Source of the DNA: an uncultured Pontibacter sp.
Lineage (GTDB): Bacteria; Bacteroidota; Bacteroidia; Cytophagales; Hymenobacteraceae
Direction: 5' to 3'
Length of the DNA stretch: 64,000 bases
NCBI GenBank assembly: GCA_947499125.1
Contig: CANMMP010000002.1
Location: 124,001-188,000 of the forward strand
The translations under genes were made by a program, and so were the position numbers. The notes under the pieces are model-generated. The model was not told the origin of the DNA, searched no databases, and worked only from the letters and a program-made list of their open reading frames with translations. Below are positions 34,598-44,145 of the stretch, piece by piece (position 1 is the stretch's first letter; each line of letters starts with the position of its first letter).

Positions 34598-36007
34598 GTG
34601 AGAAATAAGAAGCAAAAGAAGTTCGAGATACTCGAAAATATACGCATTGAGGAGATGGTGGCCGAGGGCAAATGCCTGGCGCGCCATGATAATATGGTGG
34701 TATTTGTAGGTGGCGTTGCTCCCGGCGACGTGGTAGACCTGCGCATCACCAAAAAGAAGAAAAGCTTTATGGAAGCCGTGCCGGTGCATTTCAGGGAATA
34801 CTCTGAGTTGCGCGTACAGCCTTTCTGTGAGCATTTTGGCATTTGTGGTGGTTGTAAGTGGCAGCACATCGGTTACGATACGCAACTATACTATAAAGAG
34901 AAACAGGTTCGCGACAACCTGGAACGTATCGGTAAAGTGTCGTTGCCTGAATTTGATCCTATACTTGGCTCTGAAAAAGATAAGTTCTACCGCAACAAAC
35001 TGGAGTTTACTTTCTCAAGCTTTGGCTGGCTTACCAACGAGCAGATAAAGTCTGGACTGGACTACGACCGTAATGCGCTGGGCTTCCACATGCCGGGCCG
35101 TTTCGATAAGATACTTGACATACAGCACTGTTACCTGCAACCCGATCCGTCTAACGCCATTCGCCTGGCGGTGCGTGACTATACCCGTGCTAAAGGTTTG
35201 GAGTATTATGATGCGGTAAAGCAAACCGGTTTCCTGCGTAATCTTATCGTTCGTACAGCCAACACCGGCGACCTGATGGTTATACTTCTCGTGAAGCACA
35301 ACGATGAAGAAGCTATTTTCGGAATACTGGACGACCTGTATGCGAAGTTTCCTGAGATTACCTCGCTACAATATGTGGTGAACACCAAAATGAATGATAC
35401 CTTCCACGATCAGGAAGTGATCTGCTACAAAGGGCAGCCTTATATTTATGAGCAGATGGAAGATATCCGTTTCCAGGTGGGGCCGAAATCGTTTTACCAG
35501 ACCAATGCTGACCAGGCGTATGAGCTGTACCGCCTAACGCGCGAGTTTGCAGGCCTGACCGGAAACGAACTGGTATACGACCTCTACACCGGTGCCGGAA
35601 CTATAGCCAACTTTGTAGCCAGACAAGCAAAAGAAGTGATCGGTATCGAGTATGTGCCAAGTGCTATCGAAGATGCGAAGATCAACTCGGAGCTGAATAA
35701 CATCACCAACACTACTTTTTATGCCGGTGATATGAAGGATATCTTATCTGATGAGCTGATCGCGAAGCATGGCAGACCGGAAGTAATAATAACCGACCCG
35801 CCACGTGCCGGTATGCACCCTGATGTGATTGAGAAACTTATACAAGTGCATGCCGACCGTATAGTATACGTAAGCTGTAACCCGGCTACACAGGCCCGCG
35901 ACCTGGAGCTGTTATCAGAGAAATATGATGTAGCGCGTGTGCAGCCTGTAGATATGTTCCCGCAAACGCACCACGTTGAAAATATAGTTTTACTAACTGC
36001 AAAATAA
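34598..36007 (+). CDS. rlmD: 23S rRNA (uracil-C5)-methyltransferase, RlmD/RumA family
   Basis: A 469-residue S-adenosylmethionine-dependent RNA methyltransferase. An N-terminal TRAM-like domain (about 10-65) is followed by the iron-sulfur cluster Cys set C77, C83, C86 and C178 (CEHFGICGGC, then QHCYL). The SAM motif DLYTGAGTIANF, the DPPRAG motif and the catalytic Cys in VSCNPATQARDL complete the family pattern. It methylates C5 of a uridine in 23S rRNA. The start is GTG at 34598, because the lysine-rich start fits the family. It overlaps nothing and is followed six bases later by a small conserved gene. Confidence 0.92.
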   Translation: MRNKKQKKFEILENIRIEEMVAEGKCLARHDNMVVFVGGVAPGDVVDLRITKKKKSFMEAVPVHFREYSELRVQPFCEHFGICGGCKWQHIGYDTQLYYKEKQVRDNLERIGKVSLPEFDPILGSEKDKFYRNKLEFTFSSFGWLTNEQIKSGLDYDRNALGFHMPGRFDKILDIQHCYLQPDPSNAIRLAVRDYTRAKGLEYYDAVKQTGFLRNLIVRTANTGDLMVILLVKHNDEEAIFGILDDLYAKFPEITSLQYVVNTKMNDTFHDQEVICYKGQPYIYEQMEDIRFQVGPKSFYQTNADQAYELYRLTREFAGLTGNELVYDLYTGAGTIANFVARQAKEVIGIEYVPSAIEDAKINSELNNITNTTFYAGDMKDILSDELIAKHGRPEVIITDPPRAGMHPDVIEKLIQVHADRIVYVSCNPATQARDLELLSEKYDVARVQPVDMFPQTHHVENIVLLTAK

Positions 36008-36013
36008 GCAACC

Positions 36014-36382
36014 ATGGAAAACGATCCGGAATTAAACGGTAAATACCTGGGCACCATTTCGAAGGATTTTGTAGTGGTGGCCGAAACCCTGCGTGAAGCC
36101 TCTTATCAAGTGCGCAAACGCCAGATATCCAAGTACCCGATCTTTGTGTTCAGCAGAACGCAGGTGCCGGTGGGTTCTAACTTTTTGGCTAAAGAAGAGA
36201 TGGCCTTAGAGTGGAACATCAACGCATCGTACCTGGAGGATTTTATGCAGCGCCAGTTGGTTCTGGAAGATCGTGTCGAAGATTTTAAAGCCGCTTACAA
36301 AGACCCGGACGAGTTCTGCTGCCTGTTTGTAGTAGATGGCGATTTTCAGAACTTCGTGTTTATTCCTTACCCGGAGGATTAA
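36014..36382 (+). CDS. Small cytoplasmic protein of unknown function downstream of rlmD
   Basis: A 122-residue soluble protein with no signal or membrane segment, starting six bases after rlmD and therefore in its operon. It has a mixed alpha/beta pattern with a closing FCCLFVVDGDFQNFVFIPYP. I do not recognise a named family. Its context suggests a role near RNA or translation, but that is weak. Confidence 0.72.
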   Translation: MENDPELNGKYLGTISKDFVVVAETLREASYQVRKRQISKYPIFVFSRTQVPVGSNFLAKEEMALEWNINASYLEDFMQRQLVLEDRVEDFKAAYKDPDEFCCLFVVDGDFQNFVFIPYPED

Positions 36383-36406
36383 TTTTTGGACAAATGACTA
36401 TTTGAC

Positions 36407-36950
36407 AAAGGAGAGGCTGTAGTGGCTTCTCCTTTTTTGTTTTACCTCACCCCAACTTTCTCCTAAAAACAGGAGAGGGTGCTTTTTCTGGTATTTCTAT
36501 AGTTTGCAAGTTCTATAGTTGACGTTTGTCAAACCACCCCTGCCCCTCCTTAACTAAGGAGGGGAGTTTTATGCTTCTACTTTAGTTCGCTTTGCCTTTT
36601 CATAATTTCATGTCTATCGCACGGACAGGTCGCGACCCAATGCTGTCAGCTTAAGCAGAAATTGTAATCTGGAACAACATGAGAGATCTTATGTGTTCAT
36701 TTGCTGTGCTTTATAAAATTGCTCGACTACGCTCGGAATGACAGCTAAAAATAAATAACCCTTAAGTAGAGACGCAATACTTTGCGTCTTTTTGCCAGTT
36801 GCTGTTAACCTATAGGACAATTAAGATTCCTCGGCTAACTCTCGGAATGACTTAGACAAACTATAACTATAACAGGAACTCCCTCTCCTGTTTTTAGGAG
36901 AGGGTTGGGGTGAGAAAAAAAAAAGGAGAAACCACTACAGCCTCTCCTTT
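36407..36950. repeat. Repeat island with 70-base inverted arms between rlmD operon and thiL
   Basis: The left arm (36407-36479) carries a terminator hairpin (AAAGGAGAGGCTGTAGTGG...TTCTCCTTTT) and then ACCCCAAC...CTCCTAAAAACAGGAGAGGG. The right arm (36881-36950) is its reverse complement with few differences. Between them lie other units: CCCCTCCTTAACTAAGGAGG (36536-36555), half of the GGACAGGTCGCGACC palindrome (36623-36637), two CTCGGAATGAC units, and GACGCAATACTTTGCGTC near 36770. The 589 bases without a gene (36383-36971) are almost all repeat. The arms double as terminators of the two convergent operons. Confidence 0.8.
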
Positions 36951-36971
36951 TCAAATAATCTTTCAAAAACC

Positions 36972-37997
36972 TTAAAAATGCGTCCAGCCCTGGGCTTTTA
37001 GAGGGAATGCCTGGCCGTGCTTATTTGCGAGGTTAACACCTTCGCTGGCTTCTGTTATTTTACCGATCAGGCTGACATCCGGCAGGTTCTTTAGCTTTTC
37101 GTAATCTTCTAAGGGTACAGTAAATAACAGCTCATAGTCTTCGCCGCCATTCAGCATGCACATTACCGGGTCCAGGCTAAACTCCATGGCTGCTTCCAGC
37201 ATCTGGTTGTCGGCGGGCAGGTTTTCGCGGTAAATAGTAGCCCCAACTCCAGATTGCGAACAGATATGCATCAGCTCCGAAGCCAGCCCATCCGACACAT
37301 CTATCATAGAGGTTGGTTTAATGCCGAACTCCTTCAATTCATGGATCACATCCATACGCGCCTCCGGTTTTAGCTGGCGACCAACAATGTATTCATACTT
37401 ATCGAGTTGCGGTTGCATCTCCGGGTCGGCCATAAATGCCTGCTTCTCGCGTTCCAGCACCTGTAAGCCCATGTAAGCAGCGCCAATATCACCGGTCAGG
37501 CAGATGAGGTCGTTTGCTTTGGCACCGCTGCGCATGGCTGCTTCGCCTTTAGCTACTTCGCCAATGGCAGTTATACTTATCACCAATCCTGTTCTGGATG
37601 ATGTGGTATCGCCTCCAACAAGGTCTACTTTATAGTTTTCGCAGGCCAGGCGAATGCCCTCGTATAGTTCTTCAATGGCTTCTACAGTATAGCGTGCGCC
37701 AACCGCAATGTTAACCGTTATCTGTGTCGGCTTTGCATTCATAGCAGCAATATCCGATACGTTTACAGCTACTGCTTTATAACCCAAGTGCTTCAGCGGG
37801 CAAAAGGTCAGGTCGAAGTGGATGCCTTCCAGCAGCATGTCGCTGGTAACTACCAGTTGCTTTTCTTCGGGCTCCAGTATGGCTGCATCGTCGCCGATAC
37901 CTTTTATAGTGGATGGGTGCTGCAACACCACTTTCTCTTTTATGCGTCTGATCAGTCCAAACTCGCCTACTTCGCTAAGTGGAGTTAGTTCGCTCAT
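36972..37997 (-). CDS. thiL: Thiamine-monophosphate kinase
   Basis: A 341-residue enzyme that phosphorylates thiamine monophosphate to the active cofactor thiamine diphosphate. The ThiL marks are present: FGLIRRI near the start, GIGDDAAIL (metal-binding acids), VTSDMLLEGIHFDL, the NVSDIAAMNAKP motif, GGDTTSS, and the C-terminal DVSDGLASEL with NGGEDYELLF. The length is normal. ATG 37995-37997. TAATTTTG on the minus strand (38023-38030) is a possible -7 element close upstream. No other thi gene or TPP riboswitch is seen nearby. Confidence 0.94.
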   Translation of the reverse strand: MSELTPLSEVGEFGLIRRIKEKVVLQHPSTIKGIGDDAAILEPEEKQLVVTSDMLLEGIHFDLTFCPLKHLGYKAVAVNVSDIAAMNAKPTQITVNIAVGARYTVEAIEELYEGIRLACENYKVDLVGGDTTSSRTGLVISITAIGEVAKGEAAMRSGAKANDLICLTGDIGAAYMGLQVLEREKQAFMADPEMQPQLDKYEYIVGRQLKPEARMDVIHELKEFGIKPTSMIDVSDGLASELMHICSQSGVGATIYRENLPADNQMLEAAMEFSLDPVMCMLNGGEDYELLFTVPLEDYEKLKNLPDVSLIGKITEASEGVNLANKHGQAFPLKAQGWTHF

Positions 37998-38132
37998 AGT
38001 TCTATCTTAAATGTATCGGCTGCAAAATTACGAAATATAACTATAAGTATTGCTTCTTACCGTTCAGGCGTATTGGCAGGCTTTATACTTGCGTCATCAA
38101 ATAGAGAGCTGTATACAAAAGCTAAGAAACAG

Positions 38133-38160
38133 AAAAAGCGCAACCGGGGCCGCGCTTTTT
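38133..38160 (-). terminator. Terminator of the M23 peptidase gene
   Basis: AAAAAGCGC is mirrored by GCGCTTTTT, 24 bases past the minus-strand stop at 38184. Confidence 0.8.
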
Positions 38161-38183
38161 CTTTGATGTGCTATACTTTATAG

Positions 38184-39509
38184 TTAAGCGTCCTGCTCAG
38201 GTAGGTGTTTGCCCGATGCAAGTAGCTCGCCTTGCTCGTTCTCGTTGAAGTTAATGGCCTGCATCTGGTTGATGGTGCTTTCTTTTAATTGCTCAAAATC
38301 CTGAAGATGGTTTCTATGGATCGGATCAGCGGCTGGTAGTTTTACTTTGAGGGCATCTACCTGGCGACCGTTCTTCCAGAAACGATAGCAAAGGTGAGGG
38401 CCGGTGGCAAGGCCGGTGCTACCCACATACCCAATGGTCTGGCCTTGCTTTACACGCTTGCCTGGGCGCATGCCTTTCGCAAATTTAGACATGTGCAGGT
38501 ATTGGGTAGTATACGTTTTATTGTGCTTGATCTTTACATAATAGCCATTTCCACGGGTATAACGAGCCTCTAAAACTACGCCATCGCCAACTGTACGGAT
38601 GGGTGTACCCTTGCGTGCTGCAAAGTCGGTGCCCAGGTGTGGCTTGTAACGTTTTTGCACCGGATGGAAGCGTCTTTTAGTAAAACGTGAGCTAATGCGG
38701 CTATACTCCAATGGCTCTCTCAGGAATGCTCTTTTCAGGCTGTTGCCCTCCTGGTCGTAATAACCGGAGCTTTTGCCTTTCTCGAAATGGATAGCGTATA
38801 GTTCTTTGCCTTCGTGCTCAAAATAAGCTGATTTGATCTTTCCAAAACCGATCGTTTTACCATTTACCACATGCTCATCATAGATCAGTTTAAACTTGTC
38901 GCCGGGCTGCAAACGGTTCAGGTCAAGGCGCCAGGCATAAATATCCGCGAAGTGGTTTACCAACTGGGCTGAGCCACCTGCTTCGATCATGGCATCATAA
39001 AGCGAGTTCCGGATAAGGCCGGCAACTGCACGCTCCACTGTATCAACCTGGCGCTTTTGTAAGTTTACTGCCAGTTCTTTGCGTAGGTCATAAATTACAT
39101 ATTCTGTTTCGTTGGGCTCATAAATAAAATATTGTGCCGTACGGCCCGAGTCGGGGAGGTGCAGGATGGTATAGTTGCGGTTGGCGCTGATGCGACGCAC
39201 ATTAAATACCGGTTTGGATTTTTTTGCCAGTTCCGAGATGGTTGCCAGCGTAATGTTGTACTCGTCTAGTATCTGCGACAGGTTTTCGCCACGTTTTACG
39301 GTTGCTTCCACAATCTCCAGCGAGTCGGTAGGGATACCATAGACTATAGGGGCGGGGGCTTTGGGTTGTGGCTCAGGAGCTGTAATTACAGCATTTCTGG
39401 TAGGTGTCTGGGCGCTGGCTTTATCGAAAGTCAGGTTTTGTACAATTAAAAAAACAACTGACAACGACACAGCGATCAGGATGGCTAGTCCGATACTACG
39501 TTTGTACAT
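38184..39509 (-). CDS. M23 family peptidoglycan metalloendopeptidase (MepM-like), with Cys in place of a zinc His
   Basis: A 441-residue protein with an N-terminal membrane anchor or signal (residues 6-24), a linker rich in Pro, a LysM/OapA-like middle part, and a C-terminal LytM/M23 domain. The zinc site has H291 and D295 (PHLGTD), a helper His339 (QYLHMS), and GPHLCYRFW at 371-379. The usual H-x-H is H372-L-C374, so the third ligand is Cys. Cys can bind zinc, so activity is possible but not assured. It should cut peptide cross-links during wall growth. ATG 39507-39509. Confidence 0.87.
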   Translation of the reverse strand: MYKRSIGLAILIAVSLSVVFLIVQNLTFDKASAQTPTRNAVITAPEPQPKAPAPIVYGIPTDSLEIVEATVKRGENLSQILDEYNITLATISELAKKSKPVFNVRRISANRNYTILHLPDSGRTAQYFIYEPNETEYVIYDLRKELAVNLQKRQVDTVERAVAGLIRNSLYDAMIEAGGSAQLVNHFADIYAWRLDLNRLQPGDKFKLIYDEHVVNGKTIGFGKIKSAYFEHEGKELYAIHFEKGKSSGYYDQEGNSLKRAFLREPLEYSRISSRFTKRRFHPVQKRYKPHLGTDFAARKGTPIRTVGDGVVLEARYTRGNGYYVKIKHNKTYTTQYLHMSKFAKGMRPGKRVKQGQTIGYVGSTGLATGPHLCYRFWKNGRQVDALKVKLPAADPIHRNHLQDFEQLKESTINQMQAINFNENEQGELLASGKHLPEQDA

Positions 39510-39999
39510 TATAGGGTGGCTTTGGTTGAAAAATCGACACGAAAATATGTTTTAAACAATAGAAATAAAAATGAAATTTTAGACAATAATCAGATTGTAA
39601 ATATGTTGCAATAGTTTTACTGAAAATGAATATAAAATTTCCGTTTTGTGACTTAGGGTGTATTTAGGATTTATCCGTTTAGAGAGGGATGAGGTTTGAG
39701 ATGCTGTAATTGTTGTTTATAGAGATAACAGCTTGATTTATATTTGTTTGGTTTGTTGCTGATGTTTGCAGAGATCAAATTAAAAGAAAGGTTTGGTTGC
39801 TATACTCTAAGATGAGTGTAGCATGCTGAGTTTTAACCCTGCTTATCTGGCCTTCATAAAGTATAATAAGCTATACTTTAAAATGCCGGTCAGTTGTTTA
39901 AACATTAAACATCCGTCTATACTTCTTCCTAAACTATAGTTCTAACAGAGTACTCGTCTGAATTATTGCTTTTGAAAATCTTTTATAACTTTGGTACTT
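39510..39999. other. 490-base divergent intergenic region
   Basis: It separates the minus-strand M23 gene from plus-strand fabG. It is AT-rich and without a reading frame. TATATTTG (39739-39746) is a candidate -7 element reading toward fabG, with GTTG about 23 bases upstream. Several TATACTT/TATAGTT words lie at 39800-39945. No known RNA element is recognised. Confidence 0.45.
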
Positions 40000-40746
40000 A
40001 TGAAAGCACTAGAAGGAAAAGTAGCTCTGGTAACCGGGGCATCAAAAGGAATAGGCCGCGCCATTGCACAACAGTTTGCAGAGGCAGGCGCACAGGTAGC
40101 ATTTACCTACTTGTCGAGTGTAGAAAAAGGCCAGGCGCTGGAGCAGGAGCTATCAGGTAGCGGCAGCAGAGTAAAAGGCTATCGCTCTGATGCATCGGAT
40201 ATGGCCCAGGCTGAAAAGCTGATAGAAGATGTAGTGGCTGACTTCGGTAAGATAGATATACTGGTAAATAATGCCGGTATTACCCGCGACGGACTGCTGA
40301 TGCGCATGACCGAAGACCAGTGGGATGCCGTGATCGATACTAACCTGAAATCGGTATTTAACCTGACCAAAAACGCTACGAAGCATATGATGCGCGCCAA
40401 GAGTGGCTCTATCATCAACATAACTTCGGTGGTAGGTATAAAAGGTAACGCCGGGCAGGCGAATTATTCGGCCTCAAAAGCAGGCAGCATTGGCTTTACC
40501 AAGTCGGTTGCATTGGAGTTGGGTTCGCGCAATATTCGTTGCAATGCTATAGCTCCGGGCTTTATCGAAACTGAAATGACCGGCGAACTCGACCAGAAAG
40601 TGGTAGAAGAGTGGAGAAAGGCTATACCATTGAAGCGTGGCGGTACCCCGGAAGATGTGGCAAAAGCAGCTATCTTCTTAGCTTCTGATGATTCAGCCTA
40701 CATTACAGGACAGGTGCTGCAGGTAGATGGCGGTATGTTAACGTAA
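40000..40746 (+). CDS. fabG: 3-oxoacyl-[acyl-carrier-protein] reductase
   Basis: A 248-residue short-chain dehydrogenase that reduces beta-ketoacyl-ACP with NADPH in fatty acid synthesis. TGASKGIG (about 12-19) binds the cofactor, NNAGITRDGLLMRM is the family's conserved stretch, and the catalytic set includes the Ser of NITSVVG and Y-x-x-x-K in YSASKAG. PGFIETEMT and a C-terminal DGGM are typical of FabG. ATG at 40000 is preferred over the TTG three codons upstream. It is not clustered with other fab genes. Confidence 0.93.
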   Translation: MKALEGKVALVTGASKGIGRAIAQQFAEAGAQVAFTYLSSVEKGQALEQELSGSGSRVKGYRSDASDMAQAEKLIEDVVADFGKIDILVNNAGITRDGLLMRMTEDQWDAVIDTNLKSVFNLTKNATKHMMRAKSGSIINITSVVGIKGNAGQANYSASKAGSIGFTKSVALELGSRNIRCNAIAPGFIETEMTGELDQKVVEEWRKAIPLKRGGTPEDVAKAAIFLASDDSAYITGQVLQVDGGMLT

Positions 40747-40777
40747 GTATGAGTTAATTTATACTTTATAAAAGTAT

Positions 40778-40826
40778 AAAAAAGACCAATGTTGCTTTCT
40801 TAATGTTAGCAACATTGGTCTTTTTT
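40778..40826 (+). terminator. Terminator of fabG
   Basis: AAAAAGACCAATGTTGCT is mirrored by AGCAACATTGGTCTTTTT with a longer T run. Confidence 0.85.
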
Positions 40827-40887
40827 TATTATACTTAGCATTAAATCATGCTCCGAGCTGCTACTTAACTCTTTAACCAAACCGCCT

Positions 40888-41382
40888 ATGCACTTTTCTA
40901 CAGTAGCTTACAGTCCCAGGCCAGTGCAGATCCTTTTATCATTAGGTGTAATGGTGCTGCTTTATAGTTTGGTTGGAGGCGTGTTCTATAGTTTAGCAAT
41001 TATTTGCCAGGATGCCTCTTTTGGAGCCTACCTGCAGAAAAGCTGGCTGGTTGTGCTGGGGTTTCCGTTGGTAAGTGCTGTTTTTCATGCTTATGCCGCT
41101 CGTAAACACGAGATAAGGGTAGTTGGTGTGTCAAAGCCGATGGTGGCTGCAGAATGGGCGGTCCGGTTTCTGGCTCGGGAAGATATGCGGGTTCATAGCA
41201 TGTTGTCGGGGTGCTTTGTGCTGGAATCTACCAAAAAGAGTAATAGGCTATTAAGGCATTGGTTTGGCTCTGAACTGGTTTATCTCAAGTATTTCGAAGA
41301 CGAGGTGATCGTGACCGGCCATCAGCGTTTTATAGATGCCCTGGATACTAAGCTGCGTTTCGGGAAAGTCGCCTTTAAATAG
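40888..41382 (+). CDS. Small membrane protein, paralogue 1
   Basis: A 164-residue protein with two N-terminal membrane helices (about 12-36 and 48-66), then a cytoplasmic domain of about 95 residues ending DALDTKLRFGKVAFK. The next gene has the same layout and the same end pattern, so the two are tandem paralogues. No known family is recognised. It starts at ATG 40888 after the fabG terminator. Confidence 0.75.
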   Translation: MHFSTVAYSPRPVQILLSLGVMVLLYSLVGGVFYSLAIICQDASFGAYLQKSWLVVLGFPLVSAVFHAYAARKHEIRVVGVSKPMVAAEWAVRFLAREDMRVHSMLSGCFVLESTKKSNRLLRHWFGSELVYLKYFEDEVIVTGHQRFIDALDTKLRFGKVAFK

Positions 41383-41488
41383 CAAATTGCCTCTGTGACT
41401 ATAAGTTTATACTTTGTGACATGGATTGATACATATTGCGAAGCCATACAATCCATTAAGTGCCTCTTAATAAGTATAAAAGCTAAAA

Positions 41489-42001
41489 ATGAAAATCAGC
41501 ATACGCCCGCACAAACCTAGAGTAAGCACTTTTTTAAAGCTTTTCGGACTAACGTTTCTGCTATTCTTTTCCATAATTACCCTGTTCTATTTCTTAACCA
41601 GCTTTGGGCAACCCATATCGGCATATTTCGAGGCCTTAGGTTCCTTGTGGTTCATGGCCTTGTTTATTCCGCTGTTTAATTCGGCTATTCACACCTACGC
41701 AACACGACTGCACACACTAACTATTTCAGAGATCAATGATCCGGCTTATGTCGCAAACTGGGCTGTAGAACTTTTAGAAAAGAACGGAGTGAAGTTAGAG
41801 CAGGAAAGTGCCAGTGAGAAGGTGCTGATGCCAACTGGCAGGTACGCCAGGTTCTTTAATAGATTCTTTAACACAGAGGTTGTATCTATAAATACGGAAC
41901 CCGGCCAGGTGCATATTACAGGGCTATATAAATACGTTGATATACTGGATGCAAGAATAAAGTTCGGGAAAGTGAATTTCGGGCAACATGCAGCTTCTTA
42001 A
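41489..42001 (+). CDS. Small membrane protein, paralogue 2
   Basis: A 170-residue protein with two membrane helices (about 15-39 and 48-66) and a soluble domain ending DILDARIKFGKVNFGQH. The shared elements with the previous gene are a His-x-Tyr-Ala pair after helix two, a WAV-x-(F/L)L segment, an RFGKV-type end, and near-equal length. The low identity elsewhere suggests an old duplication. Function unknown. Confidence 0.75.
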   Translation: MKISIRPHKPRVSTFLKLFGLTFLLFFSIITLFYFLTSFGQPISAYFEALGSLWFMALFIPLFNSAIHTYATRLHTLTISEINDPAYVANWAVELLEKNGVKLEQESASEKVLMPTGRYARFFNRFFNTEVVSINTEPGQVHITGLYKYVDILDARIKFGKVNFGQHAAS

Positions 42002-42044
42002 TTCGGTAATAGCTTGTATCATCTCTAACCCATACTTCGCATAA

Positions 42045-44126
42045 TTGAACAGTTTCCGCCTGATAACTACGTATTCTCCCTGGCTTATACTTGCCTGCCT
42101 GGCTGTTGGTGCTTTGTATGCCTGGCTGCTGTATACCCGGCGTGCGCCCTGGTCGGCAACTATAAACTATAGCCTGGCGGCTGTCCGGTTCCTGGTCGTT
42201 AGCTTTCTTTGCTTTTTGCTGCTGGGGCCTATGGTGCGGTACCTGGCCAATCAAACTATAAAACCAGCTATTGTTTTTGCGCTGGATAATTCGGAATCGG
42301 TAAGGCTTTTTTCTGATTCTGTGCAGTTAACAAGTGCGGAACAAGGGTTGCAGGCAATGCTTGCCCGTTTACAGGATGCCGGTTATACCACCGAGATCCG
42401 GACGCTGACCGATACGGCCAACATCGAAGCCATAGAGCAATTAAGTTACAGCGAACCAACAACCAACCTTAGCCAACTACTGCAAACCATCCGCAACGAT
42501 TATAATAACCAAAACCTGGCAGGTGTGGTGTTACTGTCAGATGGTATTGTAAACCAGGGTACATCGCCCACATACGCCACTTATAACTATAATATTTATC
42601 CGGTAGCTGTCGGCGATACAATTCCGAAAAAGGATATTGTACTGGCATCGTTGCGGCATAATAATGTTACATATAGTGGCAACCGCTTCCCGTTAGAGGC
42701 CGAAATTGAGCAGCAGGGTTTTGATGGCGAAACGATAACGGTAGTGCTGAAAGAGAACGGCAAACAGGTAGACCGCAAGTCGGTAACGCTTAAAGCAGGG
42801 CAGGTGGTGCAGCAAGTGCCTTTCCAGGTAATGGCCGGAGGGTTAGGTAAACGCCACTTCGAAGTTGAAGTTGAGCCTAAGTCGGGTGAGTTTACTACAG
42901 TAAATAATATCCGCCATGCTTATATTGATGTTGTAAAAGGGCGCATAAAGATTTTGGTTGCCGCCGCTGCACCACATCCGGACCTGCATGCACTGCGTGC
43001 TGCTATCGAAACGAACGAGAACTATGAAACGGAACTATACATACCGGGGTTAAATAATCTGAAAGTACAGGATTATGATGTAGCTATACTTCACCAGCTT
43101 CCGGGGCGAGCCCCTGGAGGCGATCAGGCTTTAAGCTTGGTGAGGCAGAAAAGTATACCAACGCTTTTTATACTTGGTCCGCAGTCCGATATAAGTCAGT
43201 TCAATAGTTTAAGGACTGGAGTAAGGGTAAATACAACCGGCCAGGCTGATGAAGTCACAACAGCGTTTAACCCGGCATTCAGCACATTCAAGATATCAGA
43301 GAACGCACCGGACAGGCTAAACGAGTACCCACCCGCTATAGTGCCTTTTGGTGATTACCAGTTGGCTCCTAATACAGAAACCGTACTTTACCAGCAGGTA
43401 GGCACGGTAAGAACAACAAAGCCACTGCTTGCCCTACATACTGCCGGCAACAGGCGGCAGGCCACCTTGCTCGCCTCAGGTACCTGGCAATGGCGCCTCC
43501 ACGAAACAGCTAACCACCAGAACCCGGAAGTATACGACAAACTGATAACAAACCTGATGCAGCTCCTGAGTACACCCCGCAACAAAAAGCGACTGAACGT
43601 ATATCCAGCACAATCTGATTACACGAGTAACGACGAGATCAGCTTTGAAGCGGAAGTATACAACGAAGCCCTGGAGCCAATCTACGGACAGAATGTAACG
43701 CTAACAGTCACCGACGAGGCAGGGGAGAGCAAAACGTATACTTTCGCGAATGGTGAAAACCAGTCAGGCGTGAATATTGGTAACCTGCCAGGCGGGCGTT
43801 ATACTTATGCGGCCTCAGCCCGGGTCAACGGTTCTCTGCAACAGGATAGGGGGGAGTTTATAGTAGAGGAATTGCAACTGGAGGCGCTGCATGCTGTTGC
43901 CGACCACGACCTGCTTTACCAGCTTGCCAGCCAGACAGGCTCTGGATTATACTTCCCGGGTAGCTTGCAACAACTGCAAAAAGATATCCTGGCAGCAAAC
44001 CACAAGCCTCTTATAGATAGCCACGAGGATATTCGCGATATCATTGACCTGAAGTGGTTGTTCTTTGTGTTGTTATTGTTAGTAACGCTGGAGTGGTTTG
44101 TGAGGAAGTATAATGGGAGTTATTGA
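42045..44126 (+). CDS. Membrane-anchored VWA-type protein
   Basis: A 693-residue protein with two N-terminal membrane helices (about 13-29 and 44-62), a von Willebrand factor A-like domain whose metal site begins D81-N-S83-E-S85, long beta-rich extracytoplasmic domains, and a C-terminal membrane helix (about 668-684). Proteins with this two-plus-one layout are common in Bacteroidota and may assemble complexes at the membrane. The start is TTG at 42045, as no ATG fits the helix start. It ends with TGA. It lies 43 bases after paralogue 2 and may belong to that operon. Confidence 0.8.
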   Translation: MNSFRLITTYSPWLILACLAVGALYAWLLYTRRAPWSATINYSLAAVRFLVVSFLCFLLLGPMVRYLANQTIKPAIVFALDNSESVRLFSDSVQLTSAEQGLQAMLARLQDAGYTTEIRTLTDTANIEAIEQLSYSEPTTNLSQLLQTIRNDYNNQNLAGVVLLSDGIVNQGTSPTYATYNYNIYPVAVGDTIPKKDIVLASLRHNNVTYSGNRFPLEAEIEQQGFDGETITVVLKENGKQVDRKSVTLKAGQVVQQVPFQVMAGGLGKRHFEVEVEPKSGEFTTVNNIRHAYIDVVKGRIKILVAAAAPHPDLHALRAAIETNENYETELYIPGLNNLKVQDYDVAILHQLPGRAPGGDQALSLVRQKSIPTLFILGPQSDISQFNSLRTGVRVNTTGQADEVTTAFNPAFSTFKISENAPDRLNEYPPAIVPFGDYQLAPNTETVLYQQVGTVRTTKPLLALHTAGNRRQATLLASGTWQWRLHETANHQNPEVYDKLITNLMQLLSTPRNKKRLNVYPAQSDYTSNDEISFEAEVYNEALEPIYGQNVTLTVTDEAGESKTYTFANGENQSGVNIGNLPGGRYTYAASARVNGSLQQDRGEFIVEELQLEALHAVADHDLLYQLASQTGSGLYFPGSLQQLQKDILAANHKPLIDSHEDIRDIIDLKWLFFVLLLLVTLEWFVRKYNGSY

Positions 44127-44145
44127 TAATAATATTCCTTGTTAT

